64,000 nucleotides of DNA from Babylonia areolata (GCF_041734735.1 NC_134880.1:21532246-21596245); one strand, 5' to 3'. Numbered from the stretch's first letter, positions 1-51,700 are shown. Translations and numbers: made by a program. Notes: generated from the letters alone by a model not told the origin.

Positions 1-369
1 GACACTAACAACAGCCAGAACTGAACAGACAGGACGCATCAGCCGTAGACTATTGTAGGTGGGGAAGGGGGAGTGCGGGGCCGGGGGGGGCGGGGGGGCG
101 GAGGGGTCGGGGAGGGGCAATAGGCGGCTGGGGGTGGGGGGTCGGGGGGGGGTAGAGAGGGGCTCTCCGCTTATGAATATGCATGAATCTGGATTGAACA
201 CAATGCGTTACCTATACAGAGGTCTCTCTGTGATAATCATAAAAAAAAACCCGGAGGTGATGCACACACTGTCAAAGAAGTACAGAAACGAACACACGCA
301 CACGCACACGCACACGCGCGCGCTCACATGAGCGCACAGAATGATTATTGTATATCTGTAGCCAAATAG

Positions 370-404
<35 letters not shown>

Positions 405-596
405 ACAATAAGCCCGTTTGTAGCTTATACCTATGGATACGTTAACAAAGTCAATGTTTCCATAATGATTATACGCACATGCATGTTTGCATGCTTTTTT
501 TTGCTTTTTTTTCCCCCCATCTTGGAGACACCTAAACACCAGCTGAACACAAGTTTCCGTACTGGTTTGGAACATTGAAACATCATTTTACATACA

Positions 597-646
<50 letters not shown>

Positions 647-802
647 TCCCTCTCTCTTTCACTCTATCTCTTCCCTACACATACACACACATATACGCGC
701 ATACTTAAACAAATGCGCGAATACCACGTTGACACACACGTAAATTTATGCAAGTATGCGTGTACAGACATGCGAATATATGCACACAGATGCACACGCG
801 CG

Positions 803-858
<56 letters not shown>

Positions 859-1212
859 TGCGCGCGGAAGGTATATGCGCGCGCTAGTGTTTACAAAAGA
901 GAATTAAGAAGAGTGCCTGTCAAGAAAATCTTCATGGCCCACTCATCAGAATGCTGAACTGGTTTGTCCTCGGCATGCATTTCAATGGCGAGGAGAGAGA
1001 GAGGGGGGTGGGGGTGGGGGTGGGGGGTAGGAGGTGGAGTGCGTTCCAAACACAGGAAATTACGTTTTCCGTTTGGAACAGTGTGGATCGAAAAAAAAAA
1101 AAAAATGTATAGACCTACTTACTTGCTGCGTTTTTCTCTCTGTGTCTGTCTCTCTGTTTATGTCTTATCTTTGTGTATCTTTGTGTGTGACTGCCTCTCT
1201 CTCTATGTCCTT

Positions 1213-1248
<36 letters not shown>

Positions 1249-1343
1249 CCCGTCTCCCTCCCACCATCCTCTCTCTGTGTCTTTTTCTGTCTGTGTCTGT
1301 CCGTCTCTCTGTCTGTCTCTGTTTTTCTTTCTCTCTGTCCGAC

Positions 1344-1376
<33 letters not shown>

Positions 1377-1610
1377 CATCTATCTGTATGTCTGTCTGTA
1401 TCTTTATCTATCTATCTGTTTGTCTATCTGTCTGTCTGTCTGTATCTATATTCTGTCTGTATGTCTGTTTGAAGAAAAGCACTTTCCGTCTCGTTTTTTT
1501 TTTTTTTCTTTCAGTTGGCTTAACTCAGTCGTTAAACGCCTTGGCATGCTAAAAGGTCTCGACGGTTTGTGTCCATGCACACACTGTGTGTGTGCGTGTG
1601 TGTGTGCATG

Positions 1611-1643
<33 letters not shown>

Positions 1644-1839
1644 TTGTGCGTATGTGTGTGCGCGGTGTGTGTGTGTGTATGCGCGCGCGCGTGTGTGTGT
1701 ATGTGTGTGTGTGCGCGCGCACGCGCGTGTGTATGTGCGTGTTTCTGTGTGTGTGAACAAACACGCGCACACATCATGTGAGTCAGCCCAAGTGTACATG
1801 CGCGTGTGTGGGTGGTGGGTGGAGCGTGCACGTATAGGA

Positions 1840-1887
<48 letters not shown>

Positions 1888-2432
1888 GTCCGTCCGAATG
1901 TGTCAACGGTACCGTGGGCACACACATATATAGGTACACCTACACTTCCAAATCGAACGATCGGTCATGACCCGGTATTCAATAACCCATAAGTGTTAGC
2001 TCTTATCGATCAACCAGCCAATCAGTCGAGTATCCAACTGACCAACACTGTTCAGCACTGACCAGTCAGTCAAACAAATCCACTACCCAAAAATCTTTTC
2101 TAACGGTTCGTTGCCAATTGATTAAGTACAATCTTGTGGGTGGTCAGGGCTCATGACGGAAAGTCACCCAGGTATATAATTATTGTTATTGTCGCTATAG
2201 ACTCTGTCTGACACACAAAACATCTCAGTCAACAAAACAGCTCGTGATAGAATTATTGGTTGGTATGGTGTCACGTCAGCTTCAAATGGTTTAAATACAA
2301 TTTTCATTTGTAAAAAAAATAATTAAAAATAAAAATAAAAAAATAAAAATAAATGTCAACTATATGGGGGTTCAGTTTTGTGATGTTCCCAGTGTGAAAT
2401 CTTTTTTTTTTTTTTATTCGATTCGAATTAGA

Positions 2433-2463
<31 letters not shown>

Positions 2464-2611
2464 GTGATGGTGGTGGTTGGGGTTGGGGGTGGGGATGAAT
2501 TAAGATAAGATTAAGCAATAAAGCTTCGATTTTCTTTTCTTCTTTATGGGCTGTGTAACTCCCACGTTCACTGGTATGAACACGAGTAGCCTACTCTTTA
2601 ACGTGAATAAC
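1..2611. other. Gene-free, microsatellite-rich stretch
   Basis: Holds a G-rich tract (58-165), (CA)n at 370-400, 600-645, 805-852 and 1840-1885, mixed (TG)n/(CG) at 1580-1760, a (TCTA)n/(TCTG)n block at 1140-1460 and (TC)n at 2432-2459. Open frames here translate only simple repeats. No gene seen. Confidence 0.7.
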
Positions 2612-3052
2612 CGTCTTTTGTATTTGTATTTCTTTTTGTCACAACAGATTTCTTGGTGTGAAATTCGGGCTACTCTCCCCAGGGAGAGCGCGTCGTTACA
2701 CTACAGCGCCGCCCTTTCTTTTTTTTTTCATTTTATTTTATTTTATTTTTGGCCGCGTGCAGTTTTATTTGTTTTACCTATCGAAGTGGGATTTTTCTAC
2801 AGAATTTTACCAGGAACAACCCTTTTGTTGCCGTGGGTTCTTTTACGTGCACTAAGTGCATGCTAGCACACAGGACCTCGGTTTATCGTCTCATCCGAAT
2901 GACTAGCGTCCAGACCACCACTCAAGGTCTAGTGGAGGGGGAGAAAATATCGGCGGCTGAGCCGTGATTCGAACCAGCGCGCTCAGATTCTCTCGCTTCC
3001 TATGCGGACGCGTTACCTCTAGGCCGCGTTACTTCTAGGCCGTCACTCCATT
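2612..3052 (-). mobile_element. SINE family B
   Basis: A tRNA-like head reads on the minus strand (GGCCTAGAGGTAACGCG ... GGTTCGAATCACGG). The body contains CGGCAACAAAAGGGTTG, and the element ends AATACAAATACAAA. The head end carries a small internal duplication. Confidence 0.88.
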
Positions 3053-3055
3053 TAC

Positions 3056-3326
3056 CCACTGCCATCGGGTGTTTTTGTTTCTTACTTTCTCAAAAAAAAA
3101 AAAAATAAATAAATAAATTTAAAAAAATAATAATAATAAACACCCCCACCCCTGCCTCTCTCTCTCTCCCTTCTTTCCCTCCCTATTAAAAAAAAAAAAA
3201 AAAGTGATCGTCGATTACTCATCACTTTATGCGCGAGAGAAAATCAGAGATGATATTTCTGTCATTGTAGGTGGCATGAAAAGCGGAAGGGTGGTGGGTA
3301 GAGTACATGGTGTGAGGTGTCCATCG

Positions 3327-3361
<35 letters not shown>

Positions 3362-3481
3362 CTGGGGAGAGGAGGGGGGCGGGGGGGAGGGGCGTAGCGG
3401 CGGACAGACGTTGAGAAAGTGGGGGTGGGGACAGGGGTGATGGTTTCGTGAGAGAGGACGAACTAACGAACGAAGAGAGAG

Positions 3482-3519
<38 letters not shown>

Positions 3520-4484
3520 CGCGCGCACTGTGTGTGCCAGCATGCGCTTTGGCATGTTTTCGTATTAGCTTCAAGTCAATCCCGGCTGTTGACAGCCTAA
3601 TTAGGGAAATGCCATTCATTTGGCATGCAATGCGGTGATCGAGACACACAGCTCTCCACACCTCCACCCCACCCCCACTCTGCCTTACCTCTTCTTTTTG
3701 TTGCTACACTTCCTGTTCCTACCGATTTCATACCTACTATGATTATCTTAAATCCTACTCTAGTAGGTAATCTTATCCAAATTCTATAATAATAATAATA
3801 ATAATGAAGCAAAAGTTGTTGTTTTTTAAAAGAGGGGGTGGGGTGTAATATTTTTTATTTCTATTTTCTTTGTCTATTTAGCAGGGGATGATGGGTGGAT
3901 TTTTCGTGGTTTTTGTGATGTTGTTTTTTGTTGCGGGTAATACTTTGATCGATGTGTCTGCCTGCCCGTCGATCTAAATTATCCACTCTATTAGTTTACT
4001 GTCTTGTCTCTGGCACGGCAGCCAACATTTAGCTGAAAAAGTGACCCATAAATTAATCTCTCTGGATAATGCTGACCAGTGCAAGATACAAGAGAGAGAG
4101 AGAGAGAGAGAGAGAGTCGTTTAGATCCAAGGGAGACTACACACATACAGAAACGCACAAAACCCGGGCGAACTCGTCACGCAGCTTTTTTTAAAATTTG
4201 TTTTCGGCTTTGGTGCTAATTTTAATGAACAGATTGATTTGGCACCACCACACGGCCATTGTGGAAACACCAACTCCAGGAAGGATGCTCAATCAGTCTG
4301 GTGATACTACTGACCAGTTAGTTAGTGCCATCAGATTGGGGGGATTCAGAAGAAGATCGTGTCCTGTCTATGGTGACACAGAACAGATACTGCTGAACAC
4401 CACCAAACTGATTCAGCTGCAGTACAGTGTCTCCTCAGGGGTGTGGCCCCATCAGGACTTACCACTGGCAGCTCACTGTCAACG
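3056..4484. other. Gene-free stretch
   Basis: A-runs, (TG)n at 3330-3360, a G-rich tract at 3360-3437, (GA)n at 3476-3517 and 4090-4114; the rest is unique AT-rich sequence with nothing recognised. Confidence 0.6.
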
Positions 4485-4895
4485 GTGGAGGAAGGTGGTA
4501 AAATGGATAAGATGCTCATCTGCCAATACAGAGTCCACGAGGGTTTGGGTTCAAATCCAGCTCTCACCCTTTCTCTTAAGTTTGACTGGAAAATCAAACC
4601 GTGCGTCTAGTCATTTGAATGAGACGATAAACCGAGGTCCCATACACAGCATGCACTTAGCGCACTGAAAAAGAACCTACGGCAACAAGTGTTGTCCCCT
4701 GGCTAAATTCTGTACAAAAAAATCCACTCTAATAGGTACACAAATACACACACACACACACACATGCACTCAAGGCCTGACTAGGTGCGTTGGGTTATGC
4801 TGCTGGTCAGGCATCTGCCCAGATGTTGTGGTGTAGCATATATAGATTTGTCTGAACGCAGGGACGCCTCCTTAAGAATCTGAAACTGAAACTAA
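4485..4895 (+). mobile_element. SINE family C, full length (composite)
   Basis: A tRNA-like head (ATGGATAAGATGCTCATCTG ... GGGTTCAAATCCA), a middle shared with family B (GAATGAGACGATAAACCGAG), a short CA array, then a conserved 3' domain (AAGGCCTGACTAGGTGCGTT ... GGTCAGGCATCTGCC) and a GAAACTGAAACT tail. Confidence 0.88.
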
Positions 4896-6679
4896 ACTGT
4901 AAACGGCTTGCACCGAGACTGTGGCAGACAAGTTAAGGAGCGTGGTGGTTTGTGAATGGGAAATTGTGGATGAGCTGCTTGAGAGTAATACCACTAAAAC
5001 TGCATGGATGACAGCACAATGCACACACACACACACACACTCTCACTCACACACACTCACACATACACAGGCACGTGCACACACACACACACACACAACT
5101 TTCATCTGGATTTTCTTCCATTAGTAATCTCCTCAAACTTTCACACAGACAAGTTAAGAAAGAAAACAACAACTGTCATTACCTCTGATGTCTCTTAACT
5201 TACACATTCTGTTCACTTTAAACGCTTCAATAACAAACAAACATCATTTGCAAACTACATCATACACACACACACACCGATGGACACACACTCATCAGCA
5301 TGTCAGCATTATTCAAACAGTAATTTAGTGTATCCTACATACTGTCGTAAACAAAATAAAGAACCAGTGCATTTCTGAACTGCTCCATCCAACCAATTTT
5401 GCACGTATCTGAGTATCAAAATGCTGGTGTGCATATACACACATATGTACACCCTCTTGGATTTCAATGTAGTAAATGAAGTCTCTCTTTCAATCTCTCT
5501 AGCACATACACACCCACGCACATACACACACACACACCCTTTTGTGTCAAATTACAATGAAATCGCGTACACACACGCACGCACATACACACTTTTGGGA
5601 TTCATAAGAATGAAATTAAGCCTTACACACACTTTTGGAATTAATGACAATGAAGTCACACACACATGCACACACATATTTTTTTTTATTAATGACAATG
5701 AAGTCAAGCCTCACACACACACACACACAAAACACACACACACACACTTCACTTTTGGGTTTCATGACAATAAATGAAGTCAGTCACACTCACACACTTT
5801 TTTGTTTCATGACAATAAATGAAGTCACACCCACAAACACACATGCACTTGATGAGATGAGGGATTACTAGACCTAAAAGAGCCTATGGAATACAGATTA
5901 AGGTGTTACTGGAAGAAAGAGAGTGAAGGAGGTGTGTGTCGGGGGCAGTGGGGGGGGGGGGGGGTTGGTGAAGGGGGGGGAGGAGAACGAATAAACAAAA
6001 ACTCATGATTTAAATTCTGGTCATTTGAACTAAAACCACATGGTGAACATAATCACCAGTTATGTTTTAGAAATATTGTACATAATTATGTACATATCTT
6101 GATTCTGATTTCATTTGTTCTCTTTGTCTGGACACTAGTGAAAACAGGACTCCAACTGATCCTTCAATAATAATAAGAGATTTTATTATTTATAATAATA
6201 AAAAAAAAAAAATATATATATATATATAACCATTATATATATCTATAATGGGGGGGGGGGGGGGGGCATAGAAGAAAATAAGGCTACACTTCATCTGTCT
6301 ATATACTAATGCTAGATAAACCATTTCACTTCCGGAACTATTTGTGGTTCTTACAAAATAATCATCACCAACTTCTAAAACAAAAATCATAAAAATTAAA
6401 ATTCTGCACAAAAGTATGTAAAAATATGTTTTCTTGGAGGAAAATGAATGGAAAATATAATTACCTTAATTTCAGTGTTGACAGGATAAGATAACTCACA
6501 CTCAGGGGAAGATAACTCAGATTTTTAAAGAAATAAAATACACAAAATATTCAATTTTATTTTATTTTATTGGTAGAAATAGTGTTAAAATATCAGCAAA
6601 TACATTAGACACAACAAACAAGTGCAATTATGTTGTTTCCTTTCTGTTGTTCAATGACAATGATCCAAAAAGTGTGTGT

Positions 6680-6747
<68 letters not shown>

Positions 6748-7228
6748 ATGCATGCGTGCGTGCGTGTGTGTTGACATATTTTTGAAAAGCGCATAGAGCC
6801 CTATCAAAAGAATAGGGACCATATAAATTAACTTTTTTTTCATTCAAAGTTCATTTGCTTTCTTTTTTGGACATTACTGAAAACAGGACTCCAATTCATC
6901 ATTTTGTCTACTGATAAATATTATATTCCACAATATGAATACTGATCATCTGTGCTATTTCTCAACAACAGGCATGGAAGGCCAAGAGAGAAGGGCCAAA
7001 ATGGCCAAATTTCATTTTAACAGCACGCATATATAGCTTACTAGTTCATTTATTCATTATCATACTATTCAGTGGATTCAGCAACTAAAGATCAGCAGCA
7101 AGAAAACATGTGTACTAACAGATCTGCCCAAATCATACATGTGTTTCTTCAACACAGTATGTTCATATCCTGTTTTTTTTTAATTATCTTTTTTTTTTTT
7201 TTTTTTTTTTTTTCTCATTCAGCACTTG
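4896..7228. other. Gene-free stretch with simple repeats
   Basis: (CA)n tracts, the degenerate repeat at 5455-5875, G-runs near 5950 and 6250, and a (TG)n to (TGCG)n switch at 6680-6770. No coding sequence recognised. Confidence 0.6.
5455..5875. repeat. Degenerate CA-rich tandem repeat
   Basis: Six or so units alternate a (CA)n stretch with CTTTTGGGATTCATGACAAT then GAAGTCA, period about 55-70 bp. Confidence 0.75.
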
Positions 7229-7241
7229 AAATGGAAAATTC

Positions 7242-7623
7242 GATGGGCACAATAGCCGAGTGGTTAAAACGTTGGACTTTCAATCTGAGGGTCCCGGATT
7301 CAAATCTCGGTGACAGCGCCTGGTGGATAAAGGGTGGAGATTTTTCTGATCTCCCAGGTCAACATATGCACAGACCTGCTAGTGCCTGAACCCCCTTCGT
7401 GAGTATACGCAAGCAGAAAATCAAATATGCACGTTAAAGATCCTGTAATCCATGTCAGTATTCGGTGGGTTATGGAAACAATAAGATACCCCAGCATGCA
7501 CACCCCCGAAAGCCGAGTATGGCTGCCTATATGGCGGGATAAAAACGGTCATACACGTAAAAGCCCACTCGTGCAAATACAAGTGAACGTGGGAGTTGCA
7601 GCCCACAAACGCAGAAGAAGAAG
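7242..7623 (+). mobile_element. SINE family A, full length
   Basis: A tRNA-like head (AGCCGAGTGGTTAAAACGTT, then box-B-like GGATTCAAATCTC) is followed by a conserved body and a (GAA)n tail. Perfect 13-bp target duplications AAATGGAAAATTC lie at 7229-7241 and 7624-7636. Confidence 0.92.
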
Positions 7624-7636
7624 AAATGGAAAATTC

Positions 7637-9124
7637 AAGGTGAGTGTGAGAACTTTAAAGATTCCCCACCACACCCTCATCTGGCAAAGCAAACTTGTGA
7701 ATGTCTGTGAATGGGGTTTTGGCAATGAGAGCATGGGAGGTAACTGACAAAGGAAGCAGTACACTATGGCCCAGTGAGAACCTTGGGGAAAAAAAAAAAA
7801 AAGAATTATGAAGGACTTCATAACCCCCCCCCCCACACACACACACACACACACCAGGCAAATGTGTAATGTGGAGAGGGGGCAATCATTAACTGTGAAA
7901 CTGGTGTCACACACTATAGGGAGAACAATTGCTAATCAACGTTCCACACAAAACATTCAACGCCAAGCAATGTACACTGAATCTATCTAAAATGTAAACT
8001 AGAAAAAAAATCAAGAATTTCAAGAGTCCAACACTCTCCAATACCACATTTGAGCTGCCAAGTAGTGCTATGCCCTTCAGTTATGTTTCCAGAGACGCCA
8101 ACCCCCTGTCAAGTGTGTGTAGGAACAATCAGGAAATTTGGTAGGAACATTCTGAATTTGGTAGAAACGCTCGGACTCCCAGCCACATCAGCAAACATAC
8201 ATTTTATCTACAAGGCATACAAACACTTGGGCCCAACTGCAACATGGTGTGACTGCTATGATTACGCTGATTGGTCCATGCAATACTGTTTCAATGATCA
8301 TCATCGAGTGAGACCAAGGTTAGTAGCAGCGACTTCCCTGGTCTCGTGATCGGTAGGTCTAAAGAGTCTTGGTAATGTTACGACAAGAAAGCATGTGACC
8401 ATGCTATCTAGTCGAAAATGAACTCGTCGGAACAATCTTGACGTTGGCGTAACGACGGAACAAACTGCGACTGATCGTAACAAAATACCGCAAAATTGTA
8501 ACAGTTGGCATCTCAGTGTTCCCTTTTTTTCTTGCAAAATTAATACAATCTGATAAAATGTCACTGTGTCTTTCATTTTTTTGGGGTTTTTTTTGCTCAT
8601 TTTGTTTTGCTGCACTGACTCTAACAAACGGTTAACAAAAATACATACATATGAGAGAAGCACCGACTCTTTTAACAAAATATACAAACATGCACATGAA
8701 AGACGCACTGACTCAGACAGACAGTTAAGAAAAAAATATATATATATGCAAGTGAAAGACGCAATGACTTTTGACAAAACGGGGGATAACAAAAAGTACA
8801 GACACATGAAAGATTGACTGCAAAAGGCACACTTTGTCCACAGCGGACAGGCACTGAATCTGGTGCCAGGTTGTGCTGCTTTCTGCAGAAAAACCATCAC
8901 TCATCTATGGTATGATTCATCTCAGCTTTCTTTGGTTCACAATCAATGCACGCCCTATAGTCATACAAATCCACGCCACCTTGTATTTCTCATCTATGTT
9001 TGGTAACACCTTGGATGATTGATAATGACACTGTTTGAGATTTGACAATCACATCTTATATATGCCAAATAGCCATGTGTTACAAATTTTGTCCACTTAC
9101 TCTGTCAAAAGCACCATGTGATGG
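7637..9124. other. Unique sequence, nothing recognised
   Basis: Moderately GC-balanced sequence with a (CA)n at 7838-7855. The apparent minus-strand frame at 8301-8900 resembles no family and has no splice support. Confidence 0.5.
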
Positions 9125-9430
9125 ATGAGGTGGTCAAATGGTAAGAGAACTGGATTCTTGCTTCGGTTTCTTTAGTACTGAACTTCAACCCCTATTGCAC
9201 CTAAAGGGTTAATTAAGGGTGGAATTTTTTTTCTGATCTCCCGGGTCAAATTATGTGCAGACCTGTTAATGCCTGAACCACTTTTGTGTGTATACGACAC
9301 ACACAGAAGATCAAATATGCCTGTTAAAGATCCTGGAATTGATGTCAACTTTCAGTGGGTTATGGAAACATGAACGTAACCAGCATTCACATTCCTGAAA
9401 AAGAGTATGGCTGCCTACATGGAGGGGTCA
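9125..9430 (+). mobile_element. SINE family A, old copy
   Basis: A diverged copy: the head is scarcely recognisable, and the body motifs (GATCAAATATGCCTGTTAAA, ATGGCTGCCTACATGG) are clear. Confidence 0.75.
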
Positions 9431-9470
9431 ATAAACAAAAAAACAAACAACAAAAAAAACAAAAAAAAAA

Positions 9471-9668
9471 GTTACAAGTCTGTGTGAGTGCGTATACGTG
9501 TGTGCGACTGAAACCCTGATTGAATGACACAAGAAACAAATGATGAGCACCCAGTGACAGCTGGTAGTCAGCTCTACCCAGGTAGGCAGCCTGTTGTACA
9601 AATGACTCCGTGTTTGTAAAGCGCTTAGAGCTTGGTCTCTGACAAGAGGATCGTACCAATATCTTTAT
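9471..9668 (+). mobile_element. SINE with a V-type 3' end
   Basis: Shares GATTGAATGACACAAGAAAC ... GCAGCCTGTTGTACAAA with 31260-31465, and ends in TTTGTAAAGCGCTTAGAGCT, the widespread SINE/LINE 3' tail motif. Confidence 0.72.
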
Positions 9669-9869
9669 TGCTCCCTTCATTTTCGATTGAATTGTCCAAT
9701 AATAGTTCATGTCTGTACTTCTTCTTCGAGCTAATGCTCCAATGCTTTCTCAGAATCAGCTAAAGCAATTTTGGTTGTGGTGCACCTCAGGTCGCAAAGC
9801 TTAAGCCGGTTGTCGCCATTTTGCTGCGCGTGTGATCGGCGAGTCAAAACACAGCCAGTAACCCCACCA

Positions 9870-10098
9870 AATAGTTCAAATAAAGGACTATCCCATGATG
9901 TAGATGGGGTTTCTAGCTATCAATAGAATCTAGAAAGATTCCCCAAGCTAAAGCTACCACTGTTTTTGTCAGTGTACTCAATACAAACCAGGGAAAAGTC
10001 AAAATATTTCTGTGACGAGTTATCCCGTCACTGTGGCAGTGAAGCGTAGACAGCTGCACTGAGGAGTTATCTCCATATACAGGCAGCATAGGGGTTAA
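9870..10098. mobile_element. Right part of the TTAA element at 48267-49162
   Basis: Homologous to 48940-49162 (GTTCAAATAAAGGACT ... GGCAGCATAGGGGTTAA). It shares its terminal TTAA with the MITE that starts at 10095. Confidence 0.75.
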
Positions 10099-10326
10099 CT
10101 CTTTCCATATGAACGGCGAAAGAGATGACGTTAACAGCGTTTCACCCCAATTACCATCATCAAAATATTGCAAGTGGAAGGCTCTTATACTGAAGACGTG
10201 AATGTTGACAAAGAATACCACAATTCTGACGATGGAAGCTAAAGGTTGGGTCATTCAGACACCCACTAGACATCCGAGGGGTCTGTGTAGAGGAGAAGAG
10301 AGGACTGGCCGTACTGAGTGAGTTAA
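10095..10326. mobile_element. TTAA-flanked MITE, copy 1
   Basis: 232 bp bounded by TTAA, with short imperfect inverted ends (CTCTTTCCATA and CTCACTCAGTACGG). It matches 47507-47738 along its full length. Confidence 0.85.
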
Positions 10327-11646
10327 GAAAAACAAACCAAACAGAAAATTATGTAATGTTCAAAATTATTTTTGGATGCAGAAAAAAAAGGAAAAAAAAG
10401 AAAAGAAATACCACCACCGCAAGTCTATTCTCTTTTAATGACAAATGTTTAAAATTATTCTAAGACACAGTTAAGAAAAAAAAATAAAATAAAGGCTCTA
10501 CTCTTTTCTCTATAAATGACAGATCGACTCTATCCTCTAGAAACAACAAAGTATTCCGCACAACCAAAATCCAAAACACTCTTGAATCTTGTTTGGCTGA
10601 AATACTGTTTCTCGTTAAGCTGTCAATCTCCACCAGCCTCTTGACTGCGGAGCTCCTATCATCTGCACTTGCATCAGTAAAACCTACCCATAAAACCAAG
10701 CACCATTCAAATCTCAGCAGTAATGCAAATGTTCAACAGACTTTCCACTTTGTACATATCTACAGCACACCATTTCATACACATCCGTACCACAGAAGTT
10801 GATGCCATTCATGTCACGCCGCCAACATAATGAAGACTTAACTAGAGTTTTTTTTCCCTAAAGAAGATGGTGACCTCTGTAAACTGGGAAAAAAAAAAAA
10901 AAAAAAAAAAAAACATTAAAAAACAAAGGGCTGTGATGATGTTTTTCAACAACAAGATGTTTCAGTCAAGGCAAGTCAACTCCTTATCTGTTGTTTGCTA
11001 TAAACTCAGATTTTCCCAGTCTGCAATCATCCGTTTGAATTCTCTGCCTTTTTCAGTCTTCTGCTTTGGTTGACTCACTTTAACACAGGCTGGGCCAAAA
11101 AAAAAAAAAAAAAAAAAAACCAAAAAAAAAAACCAAAAACACCCGATTCACGGAAAAAAACAACAACAACAACAAAAACAAACCCTCAGGCAAACATCTC
11201 CACTGATTCACCAATCACATATTTCATATTTTTCTGTGTCTGTCAACTACAAAGATTCCCATCACATCAAAACATGTTTGCTGCCGTCCATCCAGCTGCT
11301 GGCAAAGTGTATGCTGCCATTACGACTGACATTATTTCACTGGTTCCATAATAATTCATGTAAAACCTTGTTCCACACTGTAGTAAATGCAGAACAGGAA
11401 TTACCGGGGGAAAAAAAAAAAGAAAAAAAAAAAAAAGAAATCTTCATCATTTACACACGAAGCACTGAAAAACAAACAAACAAACAAAAAAAATCCTGTG
11501 CGAACGACAGTTTCACATATGCTCCCCCCACCTCCTCTCCCTCCCTGAGGCATGCAGAAATAGGATTCGGCAATGGAGTCAAAGAAATGGAGATGATGAT
11601 GACGATGTGAGATGTGACTCAGACTCAAGGAAGGAAGGAAGGAGGC
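10327..11646. other. AT-rich stretch with A-runs
   Basis: Several poly(A) runs (10888-10912, 11098-11120, 11408-11436) and otherwise unique sequence. It could include the SMC5 3' UTR, but no canonical AATAAA was found close to the stop on the minus strand. Confidence 0.5.
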
Positions 11647-12435
11647 AGAAAGGCTGAGAGACTTATCTGCCGACGCAGTGTCTATAAGGGTCTGCGTTTG
11701 ATCACCGCTCTTGACCTTTCTTCACAGTGTGACTGGAAAACCAAACTGAGCGTCTAGTCATCCCGATGAGAAGATAAACCAGGGCCCCCATCCATGCGCA
11801 GCCAGCACTTGGTGCACTGAAAAAGAGCCCACGGCAACGTAAGTGTCGTCCTTTGTATTTGTATTTCTTTTTATCACAACAGATTTCTCTGTGTGAAATT
11901 TGGGCTGCTCTCCCCGGGGAGAGCGCGTCGCTACACTACAGCGCCACCCATTTTTTTGTACTTTTTCCTGCGTGCAGTTGGATTTGTTTTTCTTATCCAA
12001 GTGGATTTTTCTACAGAATTTTGCCAGGAACAACCCTTTTGTTGCCGTGGGTTCTTTTACGTGCGCAAAGTGCATGCTGCTAACGGGACCTCGGTTTATC
12101 GTCTCATCCGAATGACTAGCGTCCAGACCACCACTCAAGGCCTGGTGGAGGGGGAGAAAATATCGGCGGCCGAGCCGTGATTCGAACCAGCGCACTCAGA
12201 TTCTCTGGCTTCCTAGGCGGACGCGTTACCTCTAGACCATCACTCCACATATGGCAAAAACATGTTGGCAAGATTCTGTAGAAATCCAGCTCTGATGTAT
12301 AGGTACCCCGAGGCCTGACTAGCGTAGCTGGTTTATGCTGCTGTCAGGCGTCTCCCTCGCAGATGCGGTGTAACTTATTTGTGTCTGTCCAAATGCAGAT
12401 GAAGCCTCCTTGAGAGACAAACTGAAACTGACACA
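11647..12435 (+). mobile_element. SINE family C split by a nested family B copy
   Basis: The left part 11647-11846 has the head and GCGTCTAGTCATCCCGATGA. The right part 12251-12435 has the 3' domain (GGCCTGACTAGCGTAGCTGG) and a GAAACTGACA end only about 10 bp from the SMC5 stop codon. Confidence 0.83.
11847..12250 (-). mobile_element. SINE family B nested in a family C SINE
   Basis: A full-length family B copy lies inside the C element spanning 11647-12435, splitting it just after CCCACGGCAACG. Confidence 0.87.
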
Positions 12436-12440
12436 GCGCC

Positions 12441-51274
<38,834 letters not shown>

Positions 51275-51700
51275 AATTATTTTGCTCTGTGATCTTGGAA
51301 ACAAATCCACGTTTCGCGCCGTTTCAATCTATTTCGCACCATAAGAAAAAGTAAAGGGGGAATAACCCGATTTGTTTTTATTTCCGGTTCACAGGTGGTT
51401 AGTGATTATATACATTGTCATTTTTCGCAGGGAACAATTTTGTCGTTAAATACACATCATGCGTGTAATGCTGTTCGCTTCATTCGACATGTAGTCTAAT
51501 GGTTCAGACAACTAAATAATGCTTTCTGCCTAACTAATATAGTTGGCAGCTGTGCTTTTAAATATTTCGTTTAAATGCACGCTCCCGAAAGTTCCATTTT
51601 TGTGGCGGCGTGTGCCATGGGGAAGTCAAACATGACGAAGCCCACGGACATAAATACTAAATAGACTGATCTATCCACTCTACTCCATGTTTTCTTGTTG
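51275..51700 (-). promoter_or_regulatory. SMC5 5' flank with an E2F-like site
   Basis: The sequence upstream of the SMC5 ATG is free of recognised repeats to about 51700. TTTCGCGCC at 51312-51320 fits the E2F consensus and lies about 40 bp before the ATG, so it could be promoter or 5' UTR. No clear TATA box is seen. Cell-cycle control is an inference. Confidence 0.4.

Noticed and set aside
964-1992. 342-codon frame of Cys/Val/Ser repeats
   Set aside because: A translation of (TG)n, (TC)n and (TCTA)n microsatellites.
8301-8900. 199-codon minus-strand frame
   Set aside because: No family resemblance; it crosses T/A-rich low-complexity sequence and lacks splice or codon-use support.
51619-51666. 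Short ATG frame (MGKSNMTKPTDINTK) upstream of SMC5 on the plus strand
   Set aside because: Fifteen codons with no donor site or conservation evidence.
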